The notes under the pieces are model-generated. The model did no database searches, was not told the origin of the DNA, and saw nothing but the letters and a program-made list of their open reading frames with translations. Positions 7,527 through 16,281 of a stretch of 64,000 nucleotides of DNA are shown piece after piece. Origin of the DNA: DASQZT01 sp963728965 (GTDB lineage: Bacteria; Acidobacteriota; Terriglobia; Bryobacterales; Bryobacteraceae); NCBI GenBank assembly GCA_963728965.1, contig CAVSMH010000006.1:992001-1056000 (forward strand), given 5' to 3'. Position 1 is the first letter of the stretch; each line of letters begins with the position of its first letter. A program made the position numbers and the translations under genes.

Positions 7527-9146
7527 TTAATGCTGGCTGGGCGGCAGTGTGCCGGCCAGGAAGCTTGCCTGCCAGTCGCCGCGATTGGGCTGGGCGCGCC
7601 GCAGGATGCGAAACGCCACTGCATCGCCGGGCTTCAGCGTGGTCTGCACACGCTTAACATCGTCGGTCGACCTGATGGTCGTGTGGTTGATTTCGGTGAT
7701 GATATCGCCCGGACGGAGGCCGACATCGTCGGCGAAAGAACTCGGCTCCACTTCGCTCACGCGGACGCCGGGTTCCTTCAGGCCGTTAGTCTCGAGCCAG
7801 CTCGGCGTCAGGTTAACGATCGAGATTCCGAAGCTCACCGAGGTTCCTTCCGGCTTCACCGACTCCGATTCGTTCCCGCCGCCGAAGCGATCCGGGAAGA
7901 CCTGCGCCAGGTTGCCGATGGTCACCTTCATATTGTCGTGCTTGCCGTTGCGGAGCACCGAGAGGTTCACGGTGTTTCCAACGGGGGTTGCGCTGACGAT
8001 ATTGACCAGCTCGCCGCCGTCACGGACGTTTTTGCCATTGATGCCGGTGATGATGTCGCCTTCCTTGAGGCCGGCCTTTTCGGCTGGACCACCGGGCGCA
8101 ACGCTCTGCACAAACACGCCCTCATTGATGTTGCCGTAAGCCTTCAACAGGTTCTTGTTGGTGTCGGAGTCGGCCGAAAAGGTGATCCCGATGGAACCGC
8201 GCGTCACCTTACCGTTTTTGATGATCTCGTTGTACACCGTGGCGGCGGTATTGATGGGTAGGGCAAACCCGATACCCTGGTAACCGCCCGAACGCGATGC
8301 GATGGCGGTATTGATTCCCACCACCTCGCCGCGGGCGTTCAGCAGGGGGCCCCCGCTGTTGCCGGGGTTGATGGCCGCATCGGTTTGCAGGAAGTGCTGA
8401 TACTGCATGCTGGGATCGACGTCGCGCTCTTTGGCGCTAATGATACCAGCGGTGACGGTCGCCTGGAACCCGAACGGGGAACCGATGGCCACGCACCAGT
8501 CGCCAACCTGCACGGCGTCGGAATTGCCGATCTTAGCGGGAGCCACGTCCTTCTTGCCTTCCACGCGGATCACGGCCAAATCGGTGGGAGCATCCACGCC
8601 GATCACTTTGGCGTCATACTCGGTGGAATCGCCGGTAAACTTCACCTGGATGCGGTCGGCTTTGTCTACCACGTGGTTGTTCGTGAGAATGTAGCCGGCC
8701 TTGTCAACTACCACTCCGGAGCCGAGGGCATAACTTTTGCGTGAGCCCATTTCGGGCGAACCATTGCCGAATGGATTGCCGAAGAACCGATATAGAAACT
8801 CATCCATTCCGCCGTTACCCTGCTGATCGTCCTCGTCGGGCGGCATGGTCTGCATCCGCCGGTTACCGGGGGTGCGATTGCGGGTCGTTGTCTTCGGCAG
8901 ATATGTCGTCGATATATTCACGACGGACGGCTCGACCTGCTTCGCAATCTGGCTGAATGTGTTCGATAACTCGACGGGGTTGGGGATGACTAGAGGCGTA
9001 GCTCCGGGAGCTGCGGTCGGGCCATCCTTCGCTGCTTTGACGCCTGAGTTTACCAGGGTACCGATCACGATACCGATCGACAGCGTGAACAGGATCAGCG
9101 TGAACGAAAGCAGCTTCTGGGTGCGCAACTTGTCTTGAAAACTCAT
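7527..9146 (-). CDS. HtrA/Deg-family periplasmic serine protease with two PDZ domains
   Basis: 539 residues. An N-terminal membrane anchor (LLSFTLILFTLSIGIVIGTLV) is followed by a Pro-rich linker. The trypsin-like domain shows the full triad: His in TNNHVVD, Asp in TDLAVIRVEG and Ser in GNSGGPL. Two PDZ domains follow (GGPAEKAGLKEGDIITGING; SSFADDVGLRPGDIITEIN). The family degrades or chaperones misfolded envelope proteins. Start chosen at 9146 because GAGGAG precedes it at good spacing and the anchor follows; a longer frame upstream has no such support. A terminator lies downstream. DegP and DegQ types cannot be told apart from this alone. Confidence 0.92.
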   Translation of the reverse strand: MSFQDKLRTQKLLSFTLILFTLSIGIVIGTLVNSGVKAAKDGPTAAPGATPLVIPNPVELSNTFSQIAKQVEPSVVNISTTYLPKTTTRNRTPGNRRMQTMPPDEDDQQGNGGMDEFLYRFFGNPFGNGSPEMGSRKSYALGSGVVVDKAGYILTNNHVVDKADRIQVKFTGDSTEYDAKVIGVDAPTDLAVIRVEGKKDVAPAKIGNSDAVQVGDWCVAIGSPFGFQATVTAGIISAKERDVDPSMQYQHFLQTDAAINPGNSGGPLLNARGEVVGINTAIASRSGGYQGIGFALPINTAATVYNEIIKNGKVTRGSIGITFSADSDTNKNLLKAYGNINEGVFVQSVAPGGPAEKAGLKEGDIITGINGKNVRDGGELVNIVSATPVGNTVNLSVLRNGKHDNMKVTIGNLAQVFPDRFGGGNESESVKPEGTSVSFGISIVNLTPSWLETNGLKEPGVRVSEVEPSSFADDVGLRPGDIITEINHTTIRSTDDVKRVQTTLKPGDAVAFRILRRAQPNRGDWQASFLAGTLPPSQH

Positions 9147-9206
9147 GGAATTTATCTTACTCCTCTGCGTAGTTGCTGCCGGTACTGGGAAGCGGCACTG
9201 CAACCT

Positions 9207-10085
9207 CTATTTTGATGGATGTTGCCGGGTATTCAACGGTTTCAATTCCACCAACAGCACTCCTGTCAAGATGAGGGCCGCGCCCACGGCGGCGCGACGG
9301 GAAAGGCCCTCACCCACTATTACGTACGAGGTCACCCAGGCCACCACCGGTTCCAGCATGTAGATCAACGCCGTTCTGGTGGAGGTTGTGTACTGCTGAG
9401 CCCATGCCTGGATGGTGAACGCCAGAGCAGTGGCGAAAATCCCTGTAATCAGTATCCCGCATAGCACGGCCGGCCGCCATTCCAGGTGGGGCGCTTCCGC
9501 CCACCAGAAGAGTGAAGAGGCCCACGCCGCCGCGGCGACAATCTGACTCACGGACAAAATCTCGAAGCTCATCTGCTCGGAAAAGTGGCCTAATGTGACA
9601 ATATGTCCGGCAAAGGCTACGGCGCCTAACAGCGTCAGTAGTTCGCCCCGCTCTATGGCGCCAAAGGCGCCCTCCAGGGTCATCAGCCCAAGACCGGCGG
9701 TCGCCACGATCACCCCCAACAGTTCGGAAACTTGGGGTCTAATTCTATAGACGAAAGCGGCCACAAAAGGTACCATTACCGACGTCAGGCCGGTCAGGAA
9801 GGCGGATTTGGGAGGGCTGGTGGTTCGCAATCCTACCGTCTGCAGGGCGAAGCCCGCAAAGAGGAAGGTTCCCGCCAGCGCTCCCGCCGCCAGTCCCTGC
9901 CAGGTGAAACGGGCCGCGGCGCGGAACAGGAACAGCCCGAGCAGCAGGACTGCCGCCAGGGTGAAGCGCAGGGCCAGGAAAAGAATAGGCGAAACATCGC
10001 GCAACGCCGCTTTCACCAGTACAAAAGTGGCCCCCCAGAGAATGGTATTGAAAGCCAGGGCGGCATCCGCCCGGCGCAGCGTCAC
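9207..10085 (-). CDS. EamA/DMT-superfamily transporter
   Basis: 292 residues, with ten hydrophobic segments expected from the family and two EamA repeats (FNTILWGATFVLVKAAL at the start of the first; a second repeat begins near GAVAFAGHIVTLG). The usual motif ALIYMLEPVVAWVTSYVIVGE closes the second repeat. Inner-membrane permease for small metabolites; the substrate is unknown. The start is a GTG at 10085 that overlaps the upstream peptidase stop as GTGA, so translation is probably coupled. A longer frame inside the peptidase gene adds residues with no membrane character. Confidence 0.85.
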   Translation of the reverse strand: MTLRRADAALAFNTILWGATFVLVKAALRDVSPILFLALRFTLAAVLLLGLFLFRAAARFTWQGLAAGALAGTFLFAGFALQTVGLRTTSPPKSAFLTGLTSVMVPFVAAFVYRIRPQVSELLGVIVATAGLGLMTLEGAFGAIERGELLTLLGAVAFAGHIVTLGHFSEQMSFEILSVSQIVAAAAWASSLFWWAEAPHLEWRPAVLCGILITGIFATALAFTIQAWAQQYTTSTRTALIYMLEPVVAWVTSYVIVGEGLSRRAAVGAALILTGVLLVELKPLNTRQHPSK

Positions 10086-11311
10086 CGACGCGTACCCGGG
10101 GTGCCGCCGTTGCGCATCAGCATCAGCAGCGCCAGCAGGATGCGCTTGAGGCCGAGATCGCGCCCGTCCGGCCGGAACCATTCCTGGGAGGTGTGTGCGC
10201 CGCCGCCCAGCCCTCCGGCGCCGATGGCCACCGCCGGGATGCCCAGGGAGAGCGGAATGTTGGCATCGGTCGAAGAAGTGTCCAGGTGCGAGCGGATTCC
10301 CAGGTGGGCGTCCACCGCGCGCACATATTGCAGAATGGCGGCATTATCCGGAAGGGCGGCTGCCGGTCGTGAACCGATCTCCTTCAACTTGCCGGCGACC
10401 TTGCCTCCGGTGGCGCGGCTGTTCTCGAATTCGCGCGCGCGATCGACGGCCGCCGAGAGAATCTCCACCAGGTCGTCGAGCTTCTCGTTGCTCTCCGAGC
10501 GGATATCCACCTTGGCGCGCGCCGACTGGGCGATCGCGTTCACGCTCGATCCGCCATCGATCACCCCCACGTTGATCGAAGACTTGGGCGTGCCTTCCAG
10601 CCGGGTCTCCGCGAAGGCCGATACCGCCCGGCACAGGGCGTGCAGAGGGTTGCCCACGCCGTAATCGCTCCAGCTGTGCCCGCCGGGACCCGAAAACGTA
10701 ATTTCGAAGCGCCGGCTCCCCAGGGCGCGAGTCGTGATGTGATCGGTGTTGGCTCCGTCGACCACCATGAAAGATTCCACCTTGCGGGCCAGCGTCGAAT
10801 CCTTGCAGAGATGCCGAATGCCGCGCAGGTTGCCCTCGCCCTCTTCTCCCACATTGGCCACCAGGAGCAGCCCCATCGGCAATTCCGGAAGGTCCCGGCA
10901 GCTTCGCCACACGCGGGCGATGGCGAGCAGCGCCGCCAGGCCCGCGCCGTTGTCGGAGACGCCAGGGCCGCGAAAACGGCCGTCGGCATCGACCGAAATC
11001 TCGTCCTTGGTTCGCGGCGCGATCACCGTGTCGAGGTGTGCGGTCAGGGCGACGTAAGGCGCGGCGCCGTGGACCGCCACGACGTTACCGGCGCGGTCGA
11101 TCGCCGCTTCCCACCCGAACGACCGGAACTGCTCGAGGAACCAGGCTGCGCGCTCCTGCTCGAGGAAGGTGGGGGCCGGAACGCGGCAGACCTGCAAATG
11201 GATTTCGTTGATCCACTGCTTCTCGCGGGTAAACCATTGCAGGCACTCCCGCACGGCGCGGTGTTCGGTCAATTCGCCGAGGTTGAGCCCCGAAGCGGCA
11301 TTCGCAGCCAT
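10082..11311 (-). CDS. M20-family zinc metallopeptidase
   Basis: 409 residues of the M20/M28 di-zinc peptidase type. Metal and catalytic motifs are visible: TAHLDTV (zinc His and catalytic Asp), GPGVSDNGAGLAALL (bridging Asp), VANVGEEGEGNLRG (catalytic Glu and zinc Glu), and GGGAHTSQEW near the C terminus (last His). Residues about 205-315 form the lid/dimerisation domain (GPGGHSWSDYGVGNPLHA). Substrate may be a peptide, an acylated amino acid or a related amide. It is coupled to the DMT transporter downstream by a GTGA overlap, suggesting uptake or export linked to hydrolysis. Confidence 0.88.
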   Translation of the reverse strand: MAANAASGLNLGELTEHRAVRECLQWFTREKQWINEIHLQVCRVPAPTFLEQERAAWFLEQFRSFGWEAAIDRAGNVVAVHGAAPYVALTAHLDTVIAPRTKDEISVDADGRFRGPGVSDNGAGLAALLAIARVWRSCRDLPELPMGLLLVANVGEEGEGNLRGIRHLCKDSTLARKVESFMVVDGANTDHITTRALGSRRFEITFSGPGGHSWSDYGVGNPLHALCRAVSAFAETRLEGTPKSSINVGVIDGGSSVNAIAQSARAKVDIRSESNEKLDDLVEILSAAVDRAREFENSRATGGKVAGKLKEIGSRPAAALPDNAAILQYVRAVDAHLGIRSHLDTSSTDANIPLSLGIPAVAIGAGGLGGGAHTSQEWFRPDGRDLGLKRILLALLMLMRNGGTPGTRR

Positions 11312-11362
11312 TCCCTTGCAGTGTACCAGCCGCGACTCCTCCGTCCGAAGACCGGCGTGAAC

Positions 11363-12190
11363 CTACCCGCGTTCGTACGCCATGATGATGGCGCTGTTGT
11401 CCAGATCGCCGAAGCCGGTGGATTCCAGGTCTTCGAGCAGGCGCCGATGGACTTGGGACAGAGGTGTCAGGGCGTGGGTGGCCCGGGCCGCGGCCAGAAT
11501 CAGGCGGACGTCCTTGAGATGCTGTGACAGTCTCGCTTCGACGGTGAACTCGTGATGCAGCATCTTCTCGCCCTTGTCGTCCATCACGCGCGAGTAGGCC
11601 GCGCCGGCTTTGAGCACTTCCAGGGCATCGGTGGGCGAGACGCCATAGGCCGCGGCAAACGAAAGCGCTTCGGCGAGCACGGCACGATGGAGTCCGAGCG
11701 CCAGGTTGGCCACGAGTTTCATCCGCGCACCCGCGCCGAAGGTGCCCAGGTAGAAGGCGCGGGAGGCGAATGTGTGAAACACGGGGCCGGCCGCGTCGAA
11801 GGCCTCCCGCCGGCCGCCCGCCATGACGATGGCGGCGCCGTTGCGTACCACGCGACTGGAGCCGAGCACGGTGGCGTCCAGGTAGTCGATGCCGCCCTGG
11901 GACAGCCTGGCACCCATGGCGGCCATGGCCTCCGGCTCGCCGGTGGTGGCATCGATGATTGTGGTTCCGGGGGAAAGGCTGATTTCGGAGAGCACCTGGG
12001 CCACGACATCGGAGGTGGGCAGCGCCAGCACGATGGTGCGGCAGGCGCGCACCACGTCCATTGCGGTATTCGTACCCAGCCGGCGGGCGGGCACGATGTC
12101 ATAGCCCAGGACGGAATATCCGGCGGCCGACAGGCGGGCTGCGATGGCGGACCCAAGCAGGCCGACACCGATGATGCCAATGGTTTCCAT
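11363..12190 (-). CDS. NAD(P)-binding beta-hydroxyacid dehydrogenase family protein
   Basis: 275 residues of the 3-hydroxyisobutyrate / 6-phosphogluconate dehydrogenase-like family. The N terminus is a Rossmann motif (IGIIGVGLLGSAIAARL); a conserved substrate-site stretch DATVLGSS and the later GAGARMKLVANLALG (with the family's catalytic Lys) follow. Start placed at 12190, directly before the Rossmann strand; a longer frame adds 17 residues without support. The substrate is not identifiable. It is divergent from the ArsR-type gene, with the operator in between, so it is a plausible target of that repressor. Confidence 0.82.
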   Translation of the reverse strand: METIGIIGVGLLGSAIAARLSAAGYSVLGYDIVPARRLGTNTAMDVVRACRTIVLALPTSDVVAQVLSEISLSPGTTIIDATTGEPEAMAAMGARLSQGGIDYLDATVLGSSRVVRNGAAIVMAGGRREAFDAAGPVFHTFASRAFYLGTFGAGARMKLVANLALGLHRAVLAEALSFAAAYGVSPTDALEVLKAGAAYSRVMDDKGEKMLHHEFTVEARLSQHLKDVRLILAAARATHALTPLSQVHRRLLEDLESTGFGDLDNSAIIMAYERG

Positions 12191-12234
12191 ATGCCAACAC
12201 TGTATGACGAAACGGCGGGCGAGTGCTTCCCCTA

Positions 12235-12263
12235 TTGACATATAAGTAATTGCTTATTAATAT
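12235..12263 (+). promoter_or_regulatory. Sigma-70 promoter with palindromic operator in the spacer
   Basis: TTGACA at 12235-12240 and TAATAT at 12258-12263 are separated by exactly 17 bases. That spacer is filled by a 16-base palindrome (ATAAGTAATTGCTTAT, 12242-12257) with one mismatched pair. ArsR-type repressors bind such AT-rich dyads, so it is the likely autoregulatory site for the next gene, and perhaps for the divergent dehydrogenase. The -10 overlaps the ATG at 12262. Confidence 0.6.
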
Positions 12264-12666
12264 GCCAGATGTGTCGGCCAGGCATTCTCCGGCGGCGGAC
12301 GTATTTCGGGCCATTTCCGATCCCACGCGGCGCGCCATCCTCGACTTGCTTAACGAGCGGGAGCGCTCGGTCACCGACCTGCTTCGGCCTTTCCGCATGA
12401 CCCAGCCGGCGATCTCGCAGCACCTGGGCGTTCTGCGGAAAGCCGGACTGGTGCGGTGCAGGCGGATCGGCAGAGGCAGCGTCTATCGGGTCGAAAAGAA
12501 ACCGCTCGAGAAGGTCTATCACTGGGTAGCGGCATACGTTGAAATTACCGACCCGTTCGGGCACGGCTGGCGCCTGACCGGCAGGAAATCCGAAGAGAAG
12601 AGATGGTATGAATGTTTAGGCTCGGGCGGGATAAACTCCGAAAGAGGGCGACCTGGTTCGGAGTAG
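12262..12666 (+). CDS. ArsR-family winged-helix transcriptional regulator
   Basis: 134 residues. Residues about 10-85 form the winged helix: DVFRAISDPTRRAILDLL, then SVTDLLRPF, the recognition helix region MTQPAISQHLGVLRKAGLV, and the wing RCRRIGRGSVYRV. No metal-binding Cys pair is present, so it is not a classical metal sensor. The tail ITDPFGHGWRL resembles the ArsR subgroup found next to activator-of-Hsp90-type genes, but the last 20 residues have no such look and may come from the IS110 insertion just downstream. The start at 12262 lies within the -10 box of the promoter described above; GTG at 12271 is an alternative start on a nearly leaderless message. Confidence 0.85.
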   Translation: MPDVSARHSPAADVFRAISDPTRRAILDLLNERERSVTDLLRPFRMTQPAISQHLGVLRKAGLVRCRRIGRGSVYRVEKKPLEKVYHWVAAYVEITDPFGHGWRLTGRKSEEKRWYECLGSGGINSERGRPGSE

Positions 12667-12837
12667 ACAGGTGACAGGCTGCATATTTGTTTGAGGCGTT
12701 TGACCTCGTAGAGGAGATTGGTCAGACCTGTAACCGGAGCGCCACTGTAAGGCCGGCTTGCCAAACCTTGAATAGGAGAATGGTGACCGCCGCAGAGCCC
12801 GTCTACTCCACCTGCAGTTTATCGAGACAGGAGGAGT
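12667..12837 (+). other. Non-coding left-end region of the IS110 element
   Basis: About 170 bases without a convincing gene directly before the IS110 transposase. Nested hairpins are visible, such as TGACC / GGTCA (around 12700-12723) enclosing CCTC-GTA-GAGG, and an AAGGCCGGCTT dyad. In the IS110 group a structured bridge RNA comes from the left end. The element boundary on this side is not determined. Confidence 0.35.
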
Positions 12838-13864
12838 ATGCAAGCGCCACGACACATCGGAATCGATCTGCACCGCAATCAGTTCACCTGTTGCGTGCGA
12901 TCGGAGAATGGACGGAACTATCTAACGGATTGGAAGCTGGAGAACCTGCCGCGGTTCATCCAGAAGCTGCGGCCGGACGACGAGATCGCCGTGGAGGTGA
13001 CCGGGAACACGCGGCTGTTCCGCGACGCGGTGGCGCCGCACGTGGCGCGGGTGGTGGCGGTTGACCCGAACCAGTTCAAAGTGATCAGCCACTCGGTGAA
13101 GAAGACGGACCCGAACGACGCGCGGAACCTGGCGCTGTACCTGGAGAAGGCCCTGCTGCCGGAGGTGAGGATGAAGGACAAGACGCAAGCGCAATTGGCG
13201 AGCCTGACGCAAACGCGGGGCACGCTGATGAAATTGCGGACCTCGCTCAAGAACAAGATCAACAACATCCTCTCGGCGCACGGCATCAACCTGGAAAAAG
13301 AAGCGCTGTCGAGCGAGAAGAAGCTCAACGAAGTCCTGGCCATGCGGTTTGATCCGATGGTCAAGATCGAGTTGGAGGTGATCGTCGAAGAGATCCGGAG
13401 CCTGAATCAGAAGATCGCCCGGCTGGAGAAGATCATCGCCGATGAGGGCAGCAAGCTGGAAGGGCACAAAAATCTGACGAGCATCAAGGGGACCGGGCCG
13501 CTGACCGGAAGCATTCTGCTTTCGGTGATCGGCGACATTAACGATTTCGCGGATGAAGGCAAGCTGGCAGCCTACTTCGGGATTGTGCCGCGGATTTCCA
13601 ACTCCAACGAGACGGAGCGCTCGGGTCGCATCACCAAGCGCGGCAGCAAGCTCGGCCGAACGGCCTTGGTGCAATGCGCGCTGATCGCGCAGCGGTACAG
13701 CCCGTATCTGAAGCGGTACTACGAGAAGATCAAGGCGCGGCGCGGCACCCGGCAAGGCGATCATCGCCCTAGCGCGCAAGCTGCTGGGGATCATCTACCG
13801 AACCCTGAAGAACCACTGGGTGTTCGAGGATTTCCCGAACTTCGTATTGGCGGAGACGGCCTGA
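12838..13864 (+). pseudogene. IS110-family transposase, frameshifted near the 3' end
   Basis: The N-terminal DEDD/RuvC-like domain is present (IGIDLHRNQF, AVEVTGN, KTDPNDARNLALYL), followed by a coiled-coil spacer and the C-terminal transposase_20 domain with the catalytic-Ser region ERSGRITKRGSKLGRTAL. An extra C within 13748-13750 (GCACCCGG) shifts the frame. The expected continuation (KAIIALARKLLGIIYRTLKNHW) resumes in the next frame and stops at 13864. As written, the last 39 residues are lost and replaced by a long GC-rich read-through. The catalytic Ser lies before the lesion, so partial activity cannot be excluded, but I treat it as broken. RBS GGAGG precedes the ATG. Confidence 0.85.
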
Positions 13865-13885
13865 TGAGGCGTACGTTATTCTGTA

Positions 13886-14101
13886 TACCGCGCGCCAAAA
13901 ACGCGCGCGGTAAGGTGCGCGGGGCGCTGCCCCGGATCCCCGCCAGGGGGACGCCCCCTGAGACCCCCGGCCCGCTTTCCCTTCTGCCCTATGTTCCAGA
14001 ACGGTCCTCGCCGTCAAGGGTTCGCTGCGCCGCGCACAAACCGCGCGCCCTTGACCGCTCCGGGCCGTTCCGAAGACTTACCAATGATAAGGGAAAGCGG
14101 G
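13886..14101. ncRNA. Highly structured IS110 downstream region, candidate guide (seek/bridge) RNA or palindromic element
   Basis: Three nested signals follow the transposase: a 9-bp hairpin (13886-13894 with 13904-13912); a run of short GC-rich hairpins at 13920-13970; and a long dyad whose outer arms are 13 perfect bases (13971-13983 with 14089-14101) and whose inner arms pair GAACGG..GTCAAGGG with CCCTTGAC..CCGTTC. No gene is supported here. The position fits the right-end guide RNA of IS1111-type elements; a generic palindromic intergenic repeat is the main alternative. Confidence 0.45.
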
Positions 14102-14410
14102 CAAACGCAAACCCTTCTCACTTCGCGGCTCTGTCCGGCCTCCCGTTGTCGGCCCCGAGTTGCTCAACAGGTTTCGAGTAGCACCTGAATTATGCACACG
14201 AGAAGCATTCCGAACGCCCGCGGCGCTCGGTTGATGTCATTCAGAGTTGGGTAGGTCAGTTCGAGTTTCGCTGCTTGATCGTCCTCCCGAGAGTCCGGTC
14301 CCGCCGAGTCCCCCGCCGAGTCCCCCGCCGAAGTCACTTGCTTCGTTGCATTTGGCATCAGCGCATGAATTTCTATGCGCGGAGATCGAAAGGACCAGCG
14401 GGAACTTCTG

Positions 14411-15865
14411 TCAGCGCAGGGCCGGCAGCATCACGGGTGCATAACCGTTGGCGCGCGGTGCAATCCGGCGCAACCGGTCCATCAACCGCTCGAACATACC
14501 CTTCTCCTCGTAGTGGTCGCTGTAGCTTACCCCAGTGCGGCCGGCGTGCCGCCAGATCTTGGCTGCTACGAACAGGAAGCGGAGCCGCGAAGTCGCCAGA
14601 GTCGTGTGCCGGAGTGCGGTGGCGTCGTCCTGCGGCTCGCGGTTGAACAGCATCAGCCAGCAGTTCAGGTTGTACGCCAGCATAGCCAACTGGAAGTGAT
14701 TGCCGTTCACGTCAAAGCGGCCTGACGGATGCGCCGCCAGTCCGGCATCATTGTTCGCCTCTTTGATCAGGTTTTCGGCACCGCCGCGCTGGCCGTAAAA
14801 CCAGACCACGAAGTAGATCGGATCGCTCATGTCGGTCACGAAGACCCGGTACTTGAACTGACTGGTTTCGAACAACTGGTATTGCTCGATTTCCTCGGCT
14901 TCCAGTTCCTCGCGTGGCTTTTCTTTGCGCAGAGCCACGAACCGGTATGGCTTGCTCCATCCCTCCGGCTGGTAACGGAATTCGCATTCCGCGTCGGCAT
15001 CCGTCTTGGGTGACGACTTCCACTGGGCTTGGCGTAGTTCCTCAACCAACCGGGACGTCTTGCGCGCACAGATCACGAATCGAGCGTCGAATTCTTCATA
15101 CGCTTCGACGGCGTCCTGGCAGTAGAACCCCGAATCGGCCCGACCGTAGATCTGCTTCACACCAGGCGGCAAGGCCTTTTGGACATTCCGCAGATGATCG
15201 CGGATCTGCTTGCCGCTGGGCCGGTCGCCATTGCGCAATTCGCCCCACACGTATTCTCGCGTCTCGGCGATGAACGTCAGCATCGGTTGATAGCTCTTCT
15301 TGCCTTTGTTTTTCGGGTTGTAGCCCTTGCGTCCGCCCATCTGTTGTCCGTAGAGCGTGTGCACGGTGGTGTCGGTGTCGATGGTGACGACCTCCAACTT
15401 CACGTTGGCCGCCTCCCAAACCCGTTCCCGCAGGGTCCGCATAATGGTTAGCATCTGGCGGGCGACATTGCGATGCAGCGCGTTCACGAATCGCCAGAAG
15501 GTGGATTGGACCGGCAGCTTGGTGACTTTAAGGATGCCCGTCAGGATGGGATCGCGCGCGACGAAGCGCAACTGGTTCAGCCGCGGAAAGCCGATGTAGA
15601 GGCCGAGCACGATGCCCAGCACGAATCGGTACAGGTCCATGGCTCGGGGAATCCGCTTCGAGGTCAGGGTCTGCTCCACCAGGGGCTGGAACCCCACTTT
15701 CTCCAGCATGGTGATGATCGGCAGCAGTCCGCCGTAGGGAGTCAGATTCCTACCATTGAAGTCATAGGGCGTAAAGGCATTGATTTTATTGGGTTCCGGA
15801 ATAACATCACGAACCCCTTGATTGGCGGGCCTTCGGCCGCTATCCGGTTCTTGTTCCTTAACCAT
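14411..15865 (-). CDS. IS1380-family DDE transposase
   Basis: 484 residues, intact. The acidic triad can be placed at TIDTDTTVHTLYG (first Asp), YGRADSGFYC (second Asp) and QRGGAENLIKEANND (Glu). Other family marks are GGRKGYNPKNKGKKSYQP and the C-terminal FQLAMLAYNLNCWLML. It cuts and pastes the element between the repeats at 14185-14197 and 15990-16002. The ATG lies inside a long mRNA hairpin (15862-15951). This is the only undamaged transposase in the window, so it is the most recent or still active insertion. Confidence 0.9.
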   Translation of the reverse strand: MVKEQEPDSGRRPANQGVRDVIPEPNKINAFTPYDFNGRNLTPYGGLLPIITMLEKVGFQPLVEQTLTSKRIPRAMDLYRFVLGIVLGLYIGFPRLNQLRFVARDPILTGILKVTKLPVQSTFWRFVNALHRNVARQMLTIMRTLRERVWEAANVKLEVVTIDTDTTVHTLYGQQMGGRKGYNPKNKGKKSYQPMLTFIAETREYVWGELRNGDRPSGKQIRDHLRNVQKALPPGVKQIYGRADSGFYCQDAVEAYEEFDARFVICARKTSRLVEELRQAQWKSSPKTDADAECEFRYQPEGWSKPYRFVALRKEKPREELEAEEIEQYQLFETSQFKYRVFVTDMSDPIYFVVWFYGQRGGAENLIKEANNDAGLAAHPSGRFDVNGNHFQLAMLAYNLNCWLMLFNREPQDDATALRHTTLATSRLRFLFVAAKIWRHAGRTGVSYSDHYEEKGMFERLMDRLRRIAPRANGYAPVMLPALR

Positions 15866-15951
15866 TTGGGTGGCCTCTGAGAATCGGCTCGCGAAGCTGT
15901 GAACTCCGCGGACCTACTGTTTTAACGCAGGATTCTCAGAATCCCAAATGG
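15862..15951 (-). promoter_or_regulatory. Hairpin sequestering the IS1380 transposase start codon
   Basis: CCATTTGGG (15862-15870, containing the start codon) pairs perfectly with CCCAAATGG (15943-15951). TCTGAGAATC (15876-15885) pairs perfectly with GATTCTCAGA (15931-15940). The 45-base loop is AT-richer and could hold the native promoter. Read-through transcripts from outside would fold and hide the start. Confidence 0.6.
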
Positions 15952-16002
15952 CGTCAGGCCTCAGCCGGCCGCTGTTCGCGTCGGGCACCGTGCATAATCC
16001 AG

Positions 16003-16281
16003 CTTTTACTGTACGAAACTCTTCGCGCGGGCCTTGAGTTGACGGAAAACGCCCTTTGCTCTCTTGTTCCGGCGCCCGTCGCCAATCAACGGGATTGCGA
16101 CAACGCGGCCAGATGGATCTGATCACATCTGGGAAGGGCGTTTCGCACTTGCACGGTGCGTTTTCGGCTGTCCTAAACTAGCACAACAAGTGCATTGGAC
16201 GATAGGCGAAGCGCCGATTCGGGCGACTACCATGGGTAAGGAATCTTGACAACTGGGGCTAACGCGCGCGAAGAGCACCGA
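16003..16281. other. Intergenic stretch without a supported gene
   Basis: About 280 bases between the IS1380 right end and the peptidase remnant. I find no family-like frame, tRNA or terminator. A TTGACA at 16244-16249 may belong to a promoter for the downstream remnant. Confidence 0.4.

Larger units (their letters stand above)
14185..16002 (-). mobile_element. IS1380-type insertion sequence, about 1.82 kb
   Basis: Terminal inverted repeats frame the transposase: CTGAATTATGCAC at 14185-14197 and GTGCATAATCCAG at 15990-16002, 12 of 13 bases matching when one is inverted. Length fits the family. I see no target-site duplication next to these ends, so the exact tips may lie a few bases away or the flanks have changed. 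The left end abuts the IS110 right-end region. Confidence 0.75.

Noticed and set aside
14170..16020. Target-site duplication of the IS1380 element
   Set aside because: The bases next to the two inverted repeats do not match, so no duplication is reported.
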